Positions 19,174 through 31,706 of a stretch of DNA of 64,000 bases are shown one piece after another. Numbering within the stretch: position 1 is the stretch's first letter; the number at the start of each line of letters is the position of its first letter. The DNA comes from Mikania micrantha (taxonomy: Eukaryota > Streptophyta > Magnoliopsida > Asterales > Asteraceae): the NCBI GenBank assembly GCA_009363875.1, contig CM018694.1, positions 32,311,415 to 32,375,414 of the forward strand. The letters are read 5' to 3'. Under the pieces are notes generated by a model that worked only from the letters and a program-made list of their open reading frames with translations, was not told the origin of the DNA and made no database searches. The position numbers and the translations under genes were made by a program.

Positions 19174-19319
19174 CTTCAAATACGAATGCTGAATTCCCCC
19201 TGCCATACTGAAGATATCTTATATATAGGGCATACGTAGGGTCAAGCAAACTGCCCGCCCAGCCGACATCCCACCACCACTTCAGTATGCCAGAGCTTGG
19301 CCGCCATTTGTATTTGAAG
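19174..19319 (-). other. TGGTGGG/CCCTATA module, copy 5 (B2 leader), two nested stems
   Basis: Plus strand: the outer stem CTTCAAATACGAATG (19174-19188) pairs with CATTTGTATTTGAAG (19305-19319) at 15/15 positions, one as G.U. The inner stem CATACTGAAG (19204-19213) pairs perfectly with CTTCAGTATG (19280-19289). The apical loop carries CTTATATATAGGGCATACG and CATCCCACCA. The stems differ from copy 4 but stay paired. Confidence 0.8.
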
Positions 19320-19599
19320 CTAGGATCCCAACTCTTGATTGATTATGATTGATTCATGATTGTCTCTTGAACTATGAATATGATTATGATTGTGTAAACC
19401 GTGGTTCTTGATTTACTTGAAATCAAGACCTTAGGTTTTTGTATATGTGTCCTAGGTTAATTAACCTAGGTTCCCAATACTTACAGTATTGAGCATAATG
19501 ATCTCCTTGTGTGAACTTCAACTAAAGAATGCTGTTACAAAGATTCTAAGTTATGAAGTCCTAATGAAATGAATACATGATGATGATAACATGATTAGA

Positions 19600-19800
19600 A
19601 TTTCATATCAAAGATACTAAGAATACAGATCTTTGCCTCTAAAATTCTGTAATGAATTCTGATTGAGAATTTCAGATCATGGATACTAAGAATACAGATC
19701 CTTGCCTCTGAAATCCTTTAATGAACTCTGATTGAGAATTTCAGATCAAGGATACTAAGAATACAGATCCTTGCCTCTGAAATCCTTTAATGAATATGTG
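19600..19800 (-). repeat. Direct-repeat hairpin array in B2 leader
   Basis: Three copies of a unit of about 66 bp. Each contains CAAGGATACT...AGATCCTTG, or CAAAGAT...ATCTTTG in the first copy, so the pairing ends change together. Confidence 0.75.
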
Positions 19801-20037
19801 TGGAGGAATTTAGTTTGGTTTCTAAAGTTATAGAATTCCGATTCAAATTCCTAGACTCGATATCTAATCTTAGAAAGTATCCCTAAGATCTTTCAAGCTT
19901 AACGTAGACTTAATGCTTACTTAAGTTTACTTACATCCTAAGTATCCTCAAGCATATAGCACTTAGTCCTATTGCGTAGCTTAGGTTATAGTCTAGGTCG
20001 TTAATTATTGGGTTTTTCCTACTTCTCTACAACCTCG

Positions 20038-20049
20038 GCTCTGATACCA
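20038..20049 (-). promoter_or_regulatory. Primer-binding site of B2
   Basis: Minus strand TGGTATCAGAGC, the initiator-Met tRNA complement, separated from the LTR end at 20053 by three bases. Confidence 0.9.
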
Positions 20050-20419
20050 ACCTGTCACACCCCCTGCGCCGCGTGCGGAATCCACGGCGAGGTGATGATC
20101 GATGGTTGAATCATCCACAAGTATTGAATAAGAACAACCACAATGTATTACTAGATTTCATAATGTTTAGACCATTGTTTAGTTACAGACATTCAATCTA
20201 TCTACCAAAAGAATGACAACTACAAACCCAAAATATAGTTTACAAAATAAGACATCAAACAAGACAAATAAACAATCAGGATTTTAATGTGTTTCTAAAT
20301 CCATCCTAGCATGTTTCTTCATCTTGTTCTATCTTAAACGGCCTCCTTAGTTGATGTATGTGTAATCACCCAGTACTAACGCTAAATGAATATGTAACTT
20401 GATGTATGTGTAAGTTTGT

Positions 20420-20880
20420 TCACAACGATGAACACCATGTTTTTGAATACTTGGATTTGAAACCTTTGGTTGAATGCCTTGTTTGAATACCATGATTTGA
20501 AAACCTTGCTTGAATACCATGAATTGAAATCCTCTTATTGAATATCACTATGAAAACCATTGATTGAAAACCTTGTATTGAAACCCTTGATTGAATACTA
20601 AAGATAGTGTCCTTGTGTAATAACAAGGTTTATAACATATTATTTTTATCGAAAGTACAAGTTTATAGTAAAAGAGTTTATAAAACTTATTCCTTAAAAA
20701 GTATTTACTATTTATAATACCATATATGTAAAATTGGTGGAAAACAGTTTAATGAACCTTTTATAAAACCCTTTTGTATAAATTGTTTAACAGTTGATAA
20801 AACATTCTAAACAGTTGATAAATCGTTTGAAAATAGTTGAGAAATCCTTTGAAACAGTTGATGAATCTGTTGAATGTGTA
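20420..20880 (-). repeat. Minisatellites in B2 LTR
   Basis: Two diverged short-unit arrays: about 20-25 bp units (TTTGAAACAGTTGATGAATC type, 20760-20880) and GAATACC/GAAAACCTTG units (20420-20610). They occupy the same place as the arrays of the solo LTR and B1. Confidence 0.7.
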
Positions 20881-21474
20881 CAATGAACCTGTAATGCTTG
20901 TAAAGTAACATAAATCCTGTATATGAAATATGTTTGACATAAAGAGTGTTTGATCACGTGTTCCACCCCAAAACAGTTGTAAAACAGTAAAAGAGGGGCT
21001 AATGTTCTCACCTGTCAGTAGTAGACTCTGAACTATAACAAGTAGCAAGTAACAAACAAGACCTCTAACTGGTTCCTATGTCATTGTAATCATACATAAG
21101 ATATAAGATTTATGATTGTATAGACTTTGACTTATTGATTTACTTTGGTTAACCAGTTGACTTTTGTTACTTGATAGTGATTACATCTTGAATAACTTGT
21201 TCTCATGTTTAAGAATGTTGTGTGAATTTGAACATCATGATTGAGTCACTTGATCGATAATTGATTCATGAAAAGCATGTGTCATGTTCTTTTATGCACA
21301 AACTTGATATGCATAAAAATAACATGTGTTTGTAAATTTGATAAACCTTATTAAACATGTAGTTTGAAAAGGTGTTTGAATTGTTTTAAGTCTTTGGGAT
21401 TATGACTTGATCTCTTAATTATGTTAAGTTAAAAACTTAAACCGAATAAGATCAATTCACATTTACTTTAAGTT

Positions 21475-22120
21475 GTGGGTCCAACATTGGGCCTTGAGTC
21501 CATGAGACCATGGTGGTCTTTAAACAAAGTCCATGGGCCTCTTAAGTTAGCAATGGGCCAATTGGATGTGGTGTTGGGCCGAATGGGGTGTTTGCTGCCC
21601 AATTTCCAGCGAACCTATTAGAGGGTTCGGACAAGACTCCTCACAAGGGTTCGGCTCTAAGGTTTGTATGCAAGGTTCGCCGAGGTTATGCATTAAGGTT
21701 TGGTGGTGATTCAATGTGCATAGGTTCGGCAACCACCTTACAGATTCGGCCATGCATACGTTCGGCTGACTCAGATTTGTCAACAAGGGTTCGTGCATGG
21801 CTAAGGGTTCGCGATCCACTAAATGATAGCAGGGTTCGGCTAATGAAAAACAACCATGGGTTCGCCGGGCATAGCAGGTTCGGTCTCCATGCAAGGGTTC
21901 GCTTCACAGGAAGGTTCGTCACCATGCAAAGGTTCGGTGGCTCTTGAGGTTCGCCACCTAGGGTTCGTGAGTCAGGCATGGTTCGGCTGATGGAAATGGT
22001 TCGCCTGCATGAGTTCGTGAGGCCTCAAAGGTTCGGCTGGCACCCAATGGTTCGACCCTATAGGGTTTGGCCAATTAGCTTAGTCCCCACAGGTTTGCCA
22101 ACCACAATAGGTTCGGCCGA
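21475..22120 (-). repeat. GAACC and GGCCCA word arrays in B2 LTR
   Basis: On the plus strand GGTTCGGC, GGGTTCGC and related words recur more than 25 times (sense GCCGAACC), followed by a few TGGGCC words near 21490-21580. All share one orientation relative to the LTR. Confidence 0.8.
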
Positions 22121-22830
22121 CGTGTTGTTGCTCCACGAACCTGTACCTGCATCATCTTCCACACCCACCATCATGGTTCCTAAGGCTGGTTACATGATGT
22201 GTTATGCAATACATGATCTACGAATGCGTGAAAGTCATGAGGGTGGATCTAGAATCGATGAAACATGTGTGTGTCGAAAATCAAGAACAAAACCCTCTTT
22301 TTCGTGATATTTCAAGCATCATACCTCGATTTCAGCTGGTGAAAACTCCGGATCCGTGGTATCTTCTTGTAGAGGACGTCAAGAGCTTCGCATGGGCACC
22401 AAGAACACCCAAATCCGTTGAGAAACGAGCGAGTTATGAGGCTTGGAAGGTTGAAATTCTAGTGAGAGAGAGGGTTCGCGAATTTGGTTCTAGAGAGAGG
22501 TTGGGGCTGCATTGAATGCAGAAAATGAGGGGGTTTTAGGGATTTTATGCCCCGGGTGTTTCCGCACGTGTTCGGTCTCGCTCGGTGTCGACTTCGTGTG
22601 TTTTTACGCCCGTATCGATACTATTACGAAATTAATATTTCTCATTGTTTTTGATGAGTTTCAAAATTGTAAAATGTAAAATAATTTATTTTATTTATTT
22701 TTACATTTCGTTCATTGTCAGACCGTTAAACAAATAAAATTACGTGTATACCCGCAATCGCGTATGTTTTTCGATCGTATTATTTATTTATTGTCGTTTA
22801 CTCGTAATTATAAGTTCAACATTCATATCA

Positions 22831-22850
22831 TTATGGATCATCACCCATAA
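22831..22850 (-). other. GGTGACGAT-type hairpin (B2 LTR), decayed loop
   Basis: TTATG/CATAA stem. The sense loop is GGTGATGATC, a CG-to-TG change in the usual GGTGACGATC. Confidence 0.6.
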
Positions 22851-22938
22851 CTATACTCAGTCTCGCTTACGCATTACGATTTTGTTTGACAAATTTGCTT
22901 GTCATACTATTCGGCTAAACACTACGCACTAACACTAT

Positions 22939-23037
22939 CCCATTACACCGAACGCAGTATATGTATAGGGCATACCCCAGAGTCCAGCTACCTGCCTTAT
23001 CTGACGCCGTCCCACCACTGTTTCGATATAATACGAT
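22939..23037 (-). other. TGGTGGG/CCCTATA module, copy 6 (B2 LTR)
   Basis: Sense strand: CGTATTATATCG pairs with CGGTGTAATGGG (11/12, three G.U), enclosing TGGTGGGACGGCG...ATGCCCTATACATA. It is the long-loop form. Confidence 0.7.
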
Positions 23038-23217
23038 ACTGTTCTTGCCTAGCGAAATCGACTGTAAATAAATAATACATACTTGTCCCTATTAATTAAG
23101 ATCCTATCACACACAAACACAATCATGAATATATGAATCACATTGACTGATTGGACATAAATACACATTGTTCTAACACTGTTTACGACTACCATGACTA
23201 AATGTACAGATGCTACA

Positions 23218-23855
23218 CAACTGGTGTGGAGTCCTATTAGGTATGTGGTGGGATGTCGGCTGGGGCTTGTTCCCCTACGTATGCCCTATATATAAGCATA
23301 TCTAATAGGATGAGACAATACTTGTAAATATAACTATGGAGAGGCCATTGCATGAGACGACTGTATCAAACATTAACAAGACTTATGTATGACATTGTGA
23401 TTGTGTATGATAACAATTCAAAGATTTCAATTACTAAACTTATGAACTCACCAACCTAGTGTTGACTTTGTTTAAATGCATGTTTTCTCAGGTGACGAAC
23501 ATGTTTAGTCACCAGCATTCAAGGATTTAGCTAGTGGACTTTTAGAAGACCTAGCTACATTTTGTGTCGAGCATACTTTTGAATGACAAAACAATGAATC
23601 ATCTTTTGTAGATCTTGTACAGTTACAAGATAGAAACTCATTGATTCCTTTGGATAGATTTACTTAGTTAAATTATGAACGTAACATGGTAATTTAACTT
23701 TGTAATTCTATATCATTGTCATGTTAGCATTTCTCATTTATATATCATGTGTTATGCGAACAATCTGATCATTTTGATTATCAAATGATATCGCGCCCCG
23801 GGAACCTTCCGCCCGACGGGAAAGTCGATCCAGCCCGCCGGCTCGGGGTGTGACA
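23218..23855 (+). mobile_element. 3' end of the 5' LTR of element A4
   Basis: The last 638 bp of a family-A LTR, cut on its left by the B2 insertion. It aligns with 35937-36574, the end of the A4 3' LTR, with about 4% difference by eye, so A4 is much older than B1. It ends GGCTCGGGGTGTGACA directly before a primer site. Confidence 0.85.
23232..23310 (+). other. TGGTGGG/CCCTATA module, copy 7 (A4 5' LTR)
   Basis: TCCTATTAGGTATG pairs with CATATCTAATAGGA, 14/14 with one G.U. The apical hairpin is GGGGCTTGTTCCCC (GGGCTTGACCC in A1). Confidence 0.78.
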
Positions 23856-23858
23856 GAT

Positions 23859-23870
23859 TGGTGTCAGAGC
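23859..23870 (+). promoter_or_regulatory. Primer-binding site of A4 (one mismatch)
   Basis: TGGTGTCAGAGC, one base off the TGGTATCAGAGC of the other elements. It lies three bases after the LTR end. Confidence 0.85.
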
Positions 23871-26800
23871 CAATGTTATAGAGAAATATAGGTCATATTA
23901 CTTAAACGGTTTGGCTTAGACTATAACCTAGGGACCCTCATGTAGAGAACATACAACATAGGATTCTATCTGCATACGTCTTCTTAGTTCGATCACTGCA
24001 CTAACCGATTTTTTTCGGTTATGATCAGAATGCAGCCAAGAAGACCACCACCAGCTTTACTGCCACCACCACAAGATTCAGCTCCTCACTCCTCAACACC
24101 GACACCACCTGACTCTCCTCCACCACCACCTGCTCCTCCGCCACCACCCAACCACGAGTTGGATCCTGCTACAATTGCACTGGCCACACCGCTGACCAGT
24201 CAACTGAGGGATGTGATTCCTGATATGATGAATAGTATCAACAGCAACAACAGTATCAATATTGCCAACTCATCTAGTGAAGGCAGTGGTAACACCAGAC
24301 ACCAACATGAGTACTCCTACAAGAACCTTGTAGGATGCAAGCCACCGAGCTTCAATGGCAGTGAGGGTGCCGTCGGATTGATCCAATGGATCGAGAAGAT
24401 GGAGACAACCCTAGATATCAGTGGCTGTCCTGATCAAAATAGAGTGAGGTATGCTGCTGGCTCATTCAGCAAACGAGCATTAACTTGGTGGAACGCTCAA
24501 ATACAAACCCGGGGCATTGATGAGGCACTGTCAATGCCTTGGGATGACTTCAAGGCTATGCTGAGGGCAGAGTTTTGCCTGAGGAATGAACTGAAGAAGG
24601 GTGAAACCGAGCTACTCAACCTTGTCATGATTGGTGCTCGTCATTTGGCCTACACCACCTGATTTCACGAGTTAGCTACATTGGCACCGGACGTAGTGCC
24701 AACACTGGAGAAAAGGATCGAGCGGAATGTAGGTGGACTACCGTCTTGTATCCAAGGGCACATGATTTTTTCCCACCCTACTACCATGGAGATGGTTGTT
24801 ACACTGTCAGCAACATTGACAGATGTAATGGTTGCCTTCGGGGCTCTGAAGAAAGAAGCTGAAACACCCAAGGTTGGAACTTCAGGAAAGCCAGACAAAC
24901 GCCCGGCTAAGAAACAGAAGGTGGTCAAGAATTTTGCTGCGACCACCCAAACACCGATGGCTAACCAACCACCACCGCTACAGATCAAGCGGCCTTACAC
25001 TGGCACATCACCTTTGTGCAACAGCTGTCAGTATCATCATCTACCAACTTCCCAGTGCCGACAGTGCAATAACTGTGGGAAGTTTGGTCATTGGGCCAAT
25101 CAATGCCAGGGCACGAGAGCCCAGAACAGAAACAACAATGTAGCTACTGCTGCTGCTACTGACAACCGGTCTTGCTACAACTGTGGTGAGCCTGGGCATT
25201 TTTCTTGGGATTGTCCCAAGAAGAATCAACAAAGGGCTCAAGTAGCTAGAGGTAAGCCTTTCAGATTGGAGCAGCTGCTGCTCAACAAGACCCGAATGTG
25301 TTCACGGGTACATTTCTCCTATCTGACTTTTATGCACCTATATTATTTGACACTGGTGCGGATCAGAGTTTTATCTCATCCGATTTTGCTAGCCATCTTA
25401 ATCATGTTGAGGAATCATTAGACTCCCCTTACACTATTGAGATAGCAAATGGCAAACAGATAACAGTTGACACAGTACTTAGGAATTGCCCACTAACACT
25501 TGGCAATCACACTTTCTCCATCGATTTGATACCGATGGAAATGGGCAGTTTCGATATCATCGTTGGAATGGATTGGCTATCTCTTAATATAGTTGGGTTC
25601 GTCTATTCCAAAAAGTTACTACGTATTCCGGTAGAGAACCATGAAGTCTTGGAAATTCACAGAGATCAAGCAAACCGCACTGTCAAGATAATATCGTGCA
25701 TGAAGCCTCACAAGTACTTAAGAAAACAGTGCATCGCATTCCTAGCTCACGTGATAGGGAAAGACAAGAAAGCAATCAAGAAGTTCTAGTTGTGAAAGAC
25801 TATGCGGACGTGTTTCCGGATGACCTACCGAGATTGCCTCCGGTGAGATCTATGCAATTCCGAATCAATTTAATTCCGGGAGCGGTTCCTGTAGCTAAGT
25901 CTCCTTACAGACTTGCACCTTCAGAAATGCAGGAACTGTCCAATCAATTACAAGAGCTACTCGATAAGGGATTCATTCGACCGAGTTTCTCACCATGGGG
26001 AGCTCTGGTTCTCTTTGTGAAGAAGAAGAATGGATCTTTCAGAATGTGCATCGATTACAGAGAGCTCAACAAACTCACCATCAAGAATCGGTACCCGTTA
26101 CCGAGGATTGATGACTTGTTTGATCAATTACATGGAGCTCAGTACTTCTCAAAGATAGACCTGCGTTCAGGTTATCACCAGCTCCAGATTCAAGAGGAAG
26201 ACATACCCAAGACGGCATTCCGTACACGATATGGTCACTACGAATTCATGGTGATGCCATTCGGACTGACGAACGCACCGGCAGTGTTCATGGATCTTAT
26301 GAACCGGGTGTGCAAGCCGTATATAGATCAGTTCATTATCGTCTTTATTGACGATATACTGATTTACTTAAGAAGTGAGAAGGAACATGAACAACATCTC
26401 AGGACAGTCTTGGAACTTTTGAAAGATGAACGACTCTATGCCAAATTCTCCAAGTGTGAATTCTGGCTAACAGAAGTTCATTTTTTGGGTCATGTGATTA
26501 ACAATAATGGTATTCATGTGGATCCTACCAAGATTGAAGCAATCAAGAACTGGGATGTGCCCACAACACCAACAGAGATTAGATCATTCCTGGGATTGGC
26601 GGCCTATTACAGGAGATTCATTTCGAATTTCTCTAAGATAGCCTTGCCTCTCATAAAGCTGACACAGAAACAGGAAGAGACGTTGGGTTGAGCTCCTAAT
26701 TTTAACACTCCCAGAGGGCAATGTTGATTTTGTAGTATACTGTGATGCTTCCCATTAGGGACTCGGTTGTGTTTTAATGCAACGAGACAAAGTCATTGCT

Positions 26801-28330
26801 TACGCCTCATGACAACTGAAGATACACGAGAAGAACTACACAACACATGATTTAGAACCAAATGCACTATCTTCACGGATCACAAGAGTTTACAGCACAT
26901 GTTTGATCAAAAGGAGCTTAACATGAAACAGAGACGTTGGGTTGAGCTCCTAAACGATTACGATTGTCTGATCAAATACCATCCGGGCAAAGCAAATGTT
27001 GTTGCAGACGCTTTGAGCCGGAAGGAAAGAGTCAAACCATTGCGCGTTCGAGCAATGGGAATGACTGTGCAAACAAGTCTCAGAGATCAAATCATACAAG
27101 CACAATAAGAAGCAGTGATACGAAACAACTTAAAGCATGAGCTCGATTGTGGAGCCGAGAAACATTTCGAGACGAAACAAGATGGAGTTATCTATTTTCA
27201 GGATCGTGTTTGGATCCCGACAGTAGATGAACTTCGAACACTCATACTTGAAGAGGCACACAAGACACGTTACTCTGTTCATACTGGTGCTGATAAGATG
27301 TACCAAGATCTTAGGTCGTTTTATTGGTAGCCGGGTATGAAGAAAGATGTTGCCACTTATGTTGGCAAATGCATAACATGTGCCAAGGTCAAAGCTGAAC
27401 ACCAGAAACCGTTAGGTTTGCTGGAACAACCAGAGATACCACAATGGAAGTGGGAACAAATAGCTCTGGATTTTATTACCAAGCTACCCCGTACTTCCAG
27501 CAGACACGATTCTATATGGGTCATCATTGATCGATTTACCAAGTCCGCACACTTTTTGATGATTCGAGAAAACTACAAGATGGAAAAACTAGCAAGACTT
27601 TCTGTCGATGAAATAGTATTACGGCACGGTGTGCCTTTATCTATTAATTCTGACCGGGACAGTCGATTTACATCACAGTTCTGGCAATCATTACAACAAT
27701 CCTTAGGGACAAGTGTTAACTTGAGCACCGCTTATCATCCACAAATGGATGGACAAAGCGAGCGAACGATTCAAACCCTGGAGGATATGTTGAGAACATG
27801 CATCATAGACTTCGGCGTAAGTTGGGATAAACATTTACCACTCATTGAGTTCTCCTACAAAAACATCTACCACAGCAGTATTGGATGTGCTCCGTTCGAA
27901 GCACTATATGATATAAAATGTCGGTCTCCAATTTGTTGGACCGAAGTGGGAGACAACAGAATCACTGGGCCTGAACTTATTCAGGTGACTACATATAAGA
28001 TAGCCCAGATCCAACAGAGACTACAAGCAACACGTAGCCGCCAAAAGAGTTACGCAGACAAACGGCGCAAGCCTTTGCAATTCCAAGTGGGAGACCGAGT
28101 CATGTTGAAAGTGTCCCCGTGGAAAGGTGTGGTTCGTTTTGGGGCTAAAGGCAAGTTAGCACCAAGGTATGTCGGACCGTTTGAGATAACTCAAAGCATA
28201 GGTCCTGTGGCATACAGACTCAGACTCCCTGATGAACTTAGTGGAGTACACGATGTATTTCATGTATTAAATCTCAAGAGATGTCTCGCTGATGAATCAA
28301 TGATCATACCTCTGAAAGAGATACAAGTAG

Positions 28331-28335
28331 ATGAA
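28331..28335 (+). repeat. Target-site duplication of solo B LTR (left; right copy 32033-32037)
   Basis: ATGAA on both sides. Removing the LTR and one copy restores continuity of the A4 reading frame with the A1 sequence around 10197. Confidence 0.9.
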
Positions 28336-28505
28336 TGTAACATTTGTACATTTATTCATGTCAGTCGTAAACAGTGTTAGAACAATGTGTATGCATATCC
28401 AATCATTCAATGTGATTCATGAGTTCATAATGTGCTTGTGTGTTAAGATCTTGATTATATAGGAACAAGTATGTATTATTTTTTTACAGTCGATTTCGCT
28501 AGGCA

Positions 28506-28618
28506 AGAACAGTATCGTATTATATCGAAACAGTGGTGGGACGGCGTCAGATAAGGCAGGTAGCTGGACTCTGGGGTATGCCCTATACATATACTGCGTT
28601 CGGTGTAATGGGATAGTG
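28506..28618 (+). other. TGGTGGG/CCCTATA module, copy 8 (solo LTR)
   Basis: Long-loop form, nearly the same as copy 6: stem CGTATTATATCG/CGGTGTAATGGG, then AAACAG/CTGCGTT, apical TGGTGGGACGGCG and GCCCTATACATA. Confidence 0.7.
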
Positions 28619-28700
28619 TTAGTGCGTAGTGTTTAGACGAATATTATGACAAGCAATTAATTAAACAAAAATCGTAATACGTAAGCGAGACTGAGTATAG

Positions 28701-28720
28701 TTATGGGTGACGATCCATAA
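28701..28720 (+). other. GGTGACGATC-loop hairpin (solo LTR)
   Basis: Stem TTATG/CATAA around loop GGTGACGATC, upstream of the TATA box. Confidence 0.7.
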
Positions 28721-28968
28721 CGATACGAATGTTGAACTTATAATTATGATTAAACGACTATAAATAATTAATACGATCGAAAAACGTACGCTATTGCGGG
28801 TATACACGTAATTGTATCTGTTTAACGATCTGTCAACGAACAAATTATAAAAATAGGTAAAATATATTATTTTACATTTTTACAATTTTGAAACTCATCA
28901 TAATGGTAAGAATAATAATTCTTTTATTTAAATCGCGTAAAAGTTCCGGAAACGAATACCACGCGTAG

Positions 28969-28976
28969 TATAAAAG
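28969..28976 (+). promoter_or_regulatory. TATA box of solo LTR
   Basis: TATAAAAG after CCGGAAACG...ACCACGCG; a CT-rich leader follows. Confidence 0.6.
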
Positions 28977-29369
28977 CCTTGAAGAAAGGCTTTTCCCTCA
29001 TTTATTGTTGCAACAACCCTCTCTCTCTCCACATTTTCGTCTCCCACCTCTCTTTAAAAATCCAAACTTCAAACGCACGTATCTCCTTCGTTTCTTGACG
29101 AAATTTGGTGTTCTTGGTGCCTACGCGAAGCTCTTGACATCCTCTACGCGAAAGTACAAGAGATCTGTGGATTTGTCCGGCCAAAATCAAGGTAATGATC
29201 CACGAAAATTCTGGAAAATATGGTTTTTTATTTGAGATTTGGAACGCACACACATAGTCGGCTCTCCCTCATTCATTTCTAACGATACTTGTTAGCTAGT
29301 GGCTCTGGATTACTTCTGTTGTGTATTCCGACCAGCATCAGATGCGTGAAACAGGAGGGGATCGACACA

Positions 29370-30130
29370 GGTACAGGTTCGCCTAGGAGGTTTCGCGGCC
29401 GAACCCTATGAGCCATGGCCGAACCCTCTTGTGCCTTGGCGAGCCTTTGCCGAACCAGTGATCTGGCGAACCATCAGCATGCCATTCGCCAAACCTTTTT
29501 CCCCTACCGAACCATCCAGTTGTCGCGAATCATCGGGGCGAACCCTTCCAGCTTGACGAACCCATGCACTAGTTGCATGGGCGAACTTAAGGCCGAACCT
29601 TCACATCACCACTGGGAGCCGAACCTTTATGCTCCTCAACGAACCCTACTGTTTCATGGATCACCGAACCCTCATGCCATGTAGCCGAACCTGGACACAC
29701 ATGAACCCTAAGGTTCGCCTGATGAGCTGCGGCCGAACCTTAGGCCAGCACCCTAAAAGGTTCGCTGCCTTGGGAATTTGTTCTTCGATGTACCGATCAA
29801 AACCCACAGCCGGCCCAAACCCTTAATTAATCGGCCCGACCTAGTTTCATTCGGCCCAACAACAAAACCATTTGGCCCAAATTCTATTACATGCGGCGCA
29901 CATGATTCGGTTAAGCCCAATAGGACTCTCGGCCCAATAGTAAACCCACATTGAGTTTCCACTTAGACTAATTGGCCCAAGTAGACCACACTTGGCCCAA
30001 ATAATTCGTTCGAACCATTTGGGCCCAACACCACACTCAATTGGGCCATTGTTAATTTAGTAAGGGCCATGGACTTTGTTTAAATACCACCATGATTACA
30101 TGGGCTCAAAGCCCAATGTTCGGCCCACAA
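29370..30130 (+). repeat. GCCGAACC then GGCCCA word arrays in solo LTR
   Basis: About 25 GCCGAACC/GCGAACC words (29370-29765) followed by about 15 GGCCCA words (29810-30130), all in LTR sense. Confidence 0.82.
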
Positions 30131-30572
30131 CTTAAAGAAGTGGTGATTTGATCTTAATTGGGTTAAGTTTATAACTTAACATAATCATGAGACCAACTCA
30201 TAATCTCAAAGACTTAAAACAATTGGAACATCTCTTTCAAATGCATGAATAACAATGGTTATCAAAAATCATCAACACTTGTTATTTTATGCATACAAGC
30301 TATGCATAAAAGAACATGACACTTCTTTTACATGAAACAACTCTCAATCAAGGGATTCAATCATGACTTTCAAGTTCATACAACATTTCCAAACATGAGA
30401 ACAAGTTATTCAAGAGTTTATCAAAATCATGTTAACACAAATCAATCCATGAATCAAAGCCTATACAATCATAAATCTTATATCTTATGTATGATTACAA
30501 TGATATAGGAACCAGTTAGAAGTCCTGTTTGCTACTTGCTATTTGTTATAGTTCAGAGTCTACTGCAGACAG

Positions 30573-31706
30573 GTGAGAACATTAGCCCCTCTTTTACTGT
30601 TTTACAACTGTTTTGGGGTGGAACATGTGATCAAACGCTTTTATTACAATCATATTTCATTATACAAGATGTATGCTACATTACAAACATTACAGGGTCA
30701 TTGTACTAATTTAACGGATTCATCAACTGTTTTAAAGGATTCATCAACTATTTTAAAGGATTCATCAACTGTTTTAACGGATTCATCAACTGTTTTAAAG
30801 GATTCATCAATTGTTTTAAAGGATTCATCAGCTGTCCAAAGGATTTTATAAACTGTTGAATATATATTACTAAAAGGTTTTATAAAAAGGTTTTCTCTAA
30901 ACTGTTTTTCACAAATGATTTGAGAAATGTTAAACTCTTTTAAAGAATAAGTTTTATAAACTCTTTTACTAGGAATTGTGCTTTTACAAGATAATATTTT
31001 ATAAACCTTGTTATTACACAAGGACACTATTCTCGGTATTCAATTAAGGGTTTCAATACAAAGTTTTCAATCAATGGTTTTTCATGTTGGTGTTCAAACA
31101 AAGGACTCATTTCATGGTGTTCAAACAAAGGATTCATTTCATGGTGTTCAAACAAAGGATTCATTTCATGGTGTTCAAACAAAGGATTCATTTCATGGTA
31201 TTCAAACAAGGTTTTCAAATAATGTTAACAAATAAGGCATTAAATCAATGGTTTTAAAGCAAAGTTCAAAAGCATGGTGTCCACTGTTGTGAACAAACTT
31301 ATACACACATCAAGTTACATATTCATTAGCGTTAGTACTGGGTGATCACAACAAGGGAAAGCGGACACATTTGGGACATACCAAAATGGAGTTAGCTTTT
31401 AAATTTTTTTTATAAGCTAACTGCAGGTTTGGTTTCATTATGGTTTTATCAAAGTTGCTGATACATTTTCTAACTCCAAACGTAGTTTGGGACTTGATTA
31501 TATGTTGGCTTTTGTTGTAAACAGTCTTTTGACTGTTTGCACACGTTTTACAGACTTGATGTTAGTTTGGGTTGCAACTCATCCATGTAATTCATTTATT
31601 GCTTTATACATTATGCCTTACAATGAAAATTCATGTTTACAAATGTTAAACGTATTGTTCTCACCAACTACTTTTGTAGTTGACAGTTACTTTTCACGTG
31701 TTTCAG
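30573..31706 (+). other. Putative LTR intron, solo B LTR
   Basis: Donor GCAGACAG/GTGAGAAC and acceptor CACGTGTTTCAG/GTAATCAG. The same two boundaries occur in both B1 LTRs. Confidence 0.33.
30705..31215 (+). repeat. Two minisatellites in solo LTR
   Basis: About six copies of a 21-bp unit (GGATTCATCAACTGTTTTAA type, 30710-30840) and four to five copies of a 27-bp unit built on GTGTTCAAACAAAGGATTCA (31085-31215). Confidence 0.88.

Larger units (their letters stand above)
18467..20037 (-). other. Leader of B2 between primer site and gag
   Basis: Non-coding. It contains two structured modules, a direct-repeat hairpin array (19600-19800) and AT-rich filler, mirroring the leader of B1 (53561-55337). 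Confidence 0.75.
15491..23217 (-). mobile_element. Element B2 (family B), 5' part, minus strand
   Basis: In sense order: complete 5' LTR (23217-20053), primer site, 1.5-kb leader, then gag-pol as far as RNase H (15491), where A2 is inserted. The rest of integrase and the 3' LTR lie left of the nest. The LTR start at 23217 abuts the inside of an A-type LTR (A4), so B2 is inserted there, with flank CAACT at 23218-23222. Confidence 0.87.
20053..23217 (-). mobile_element. 5' LTR of B2 (3.17 kb)
   Basis: In sense it begins TGTAGCATCTGTAC at 23217 and ends GCGCAGGGGGTGTGACA at 20053. In sense order: structured module (23037-22939), a decayed GGTGACGAT hairpin (22850-22831), TATA-like CATAAAA (22549-22543), conserved leader block (about 22450-22330), GAACC array (22120-21620), short GGCCCA array (21590-21475), donor-like site (21011), then repeats of TTTGAAACAGTTGATG type (20880-20760) and GATTGAAAACC type (20610-20420). 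Confidence 0.88.

Noticed and set aside
21588..22307. ORFs on both strands of the GGTTCG array in the B2 LTR
   Set aside because: Their composition follows the repeated word; they have no domain and overlap on both strands.
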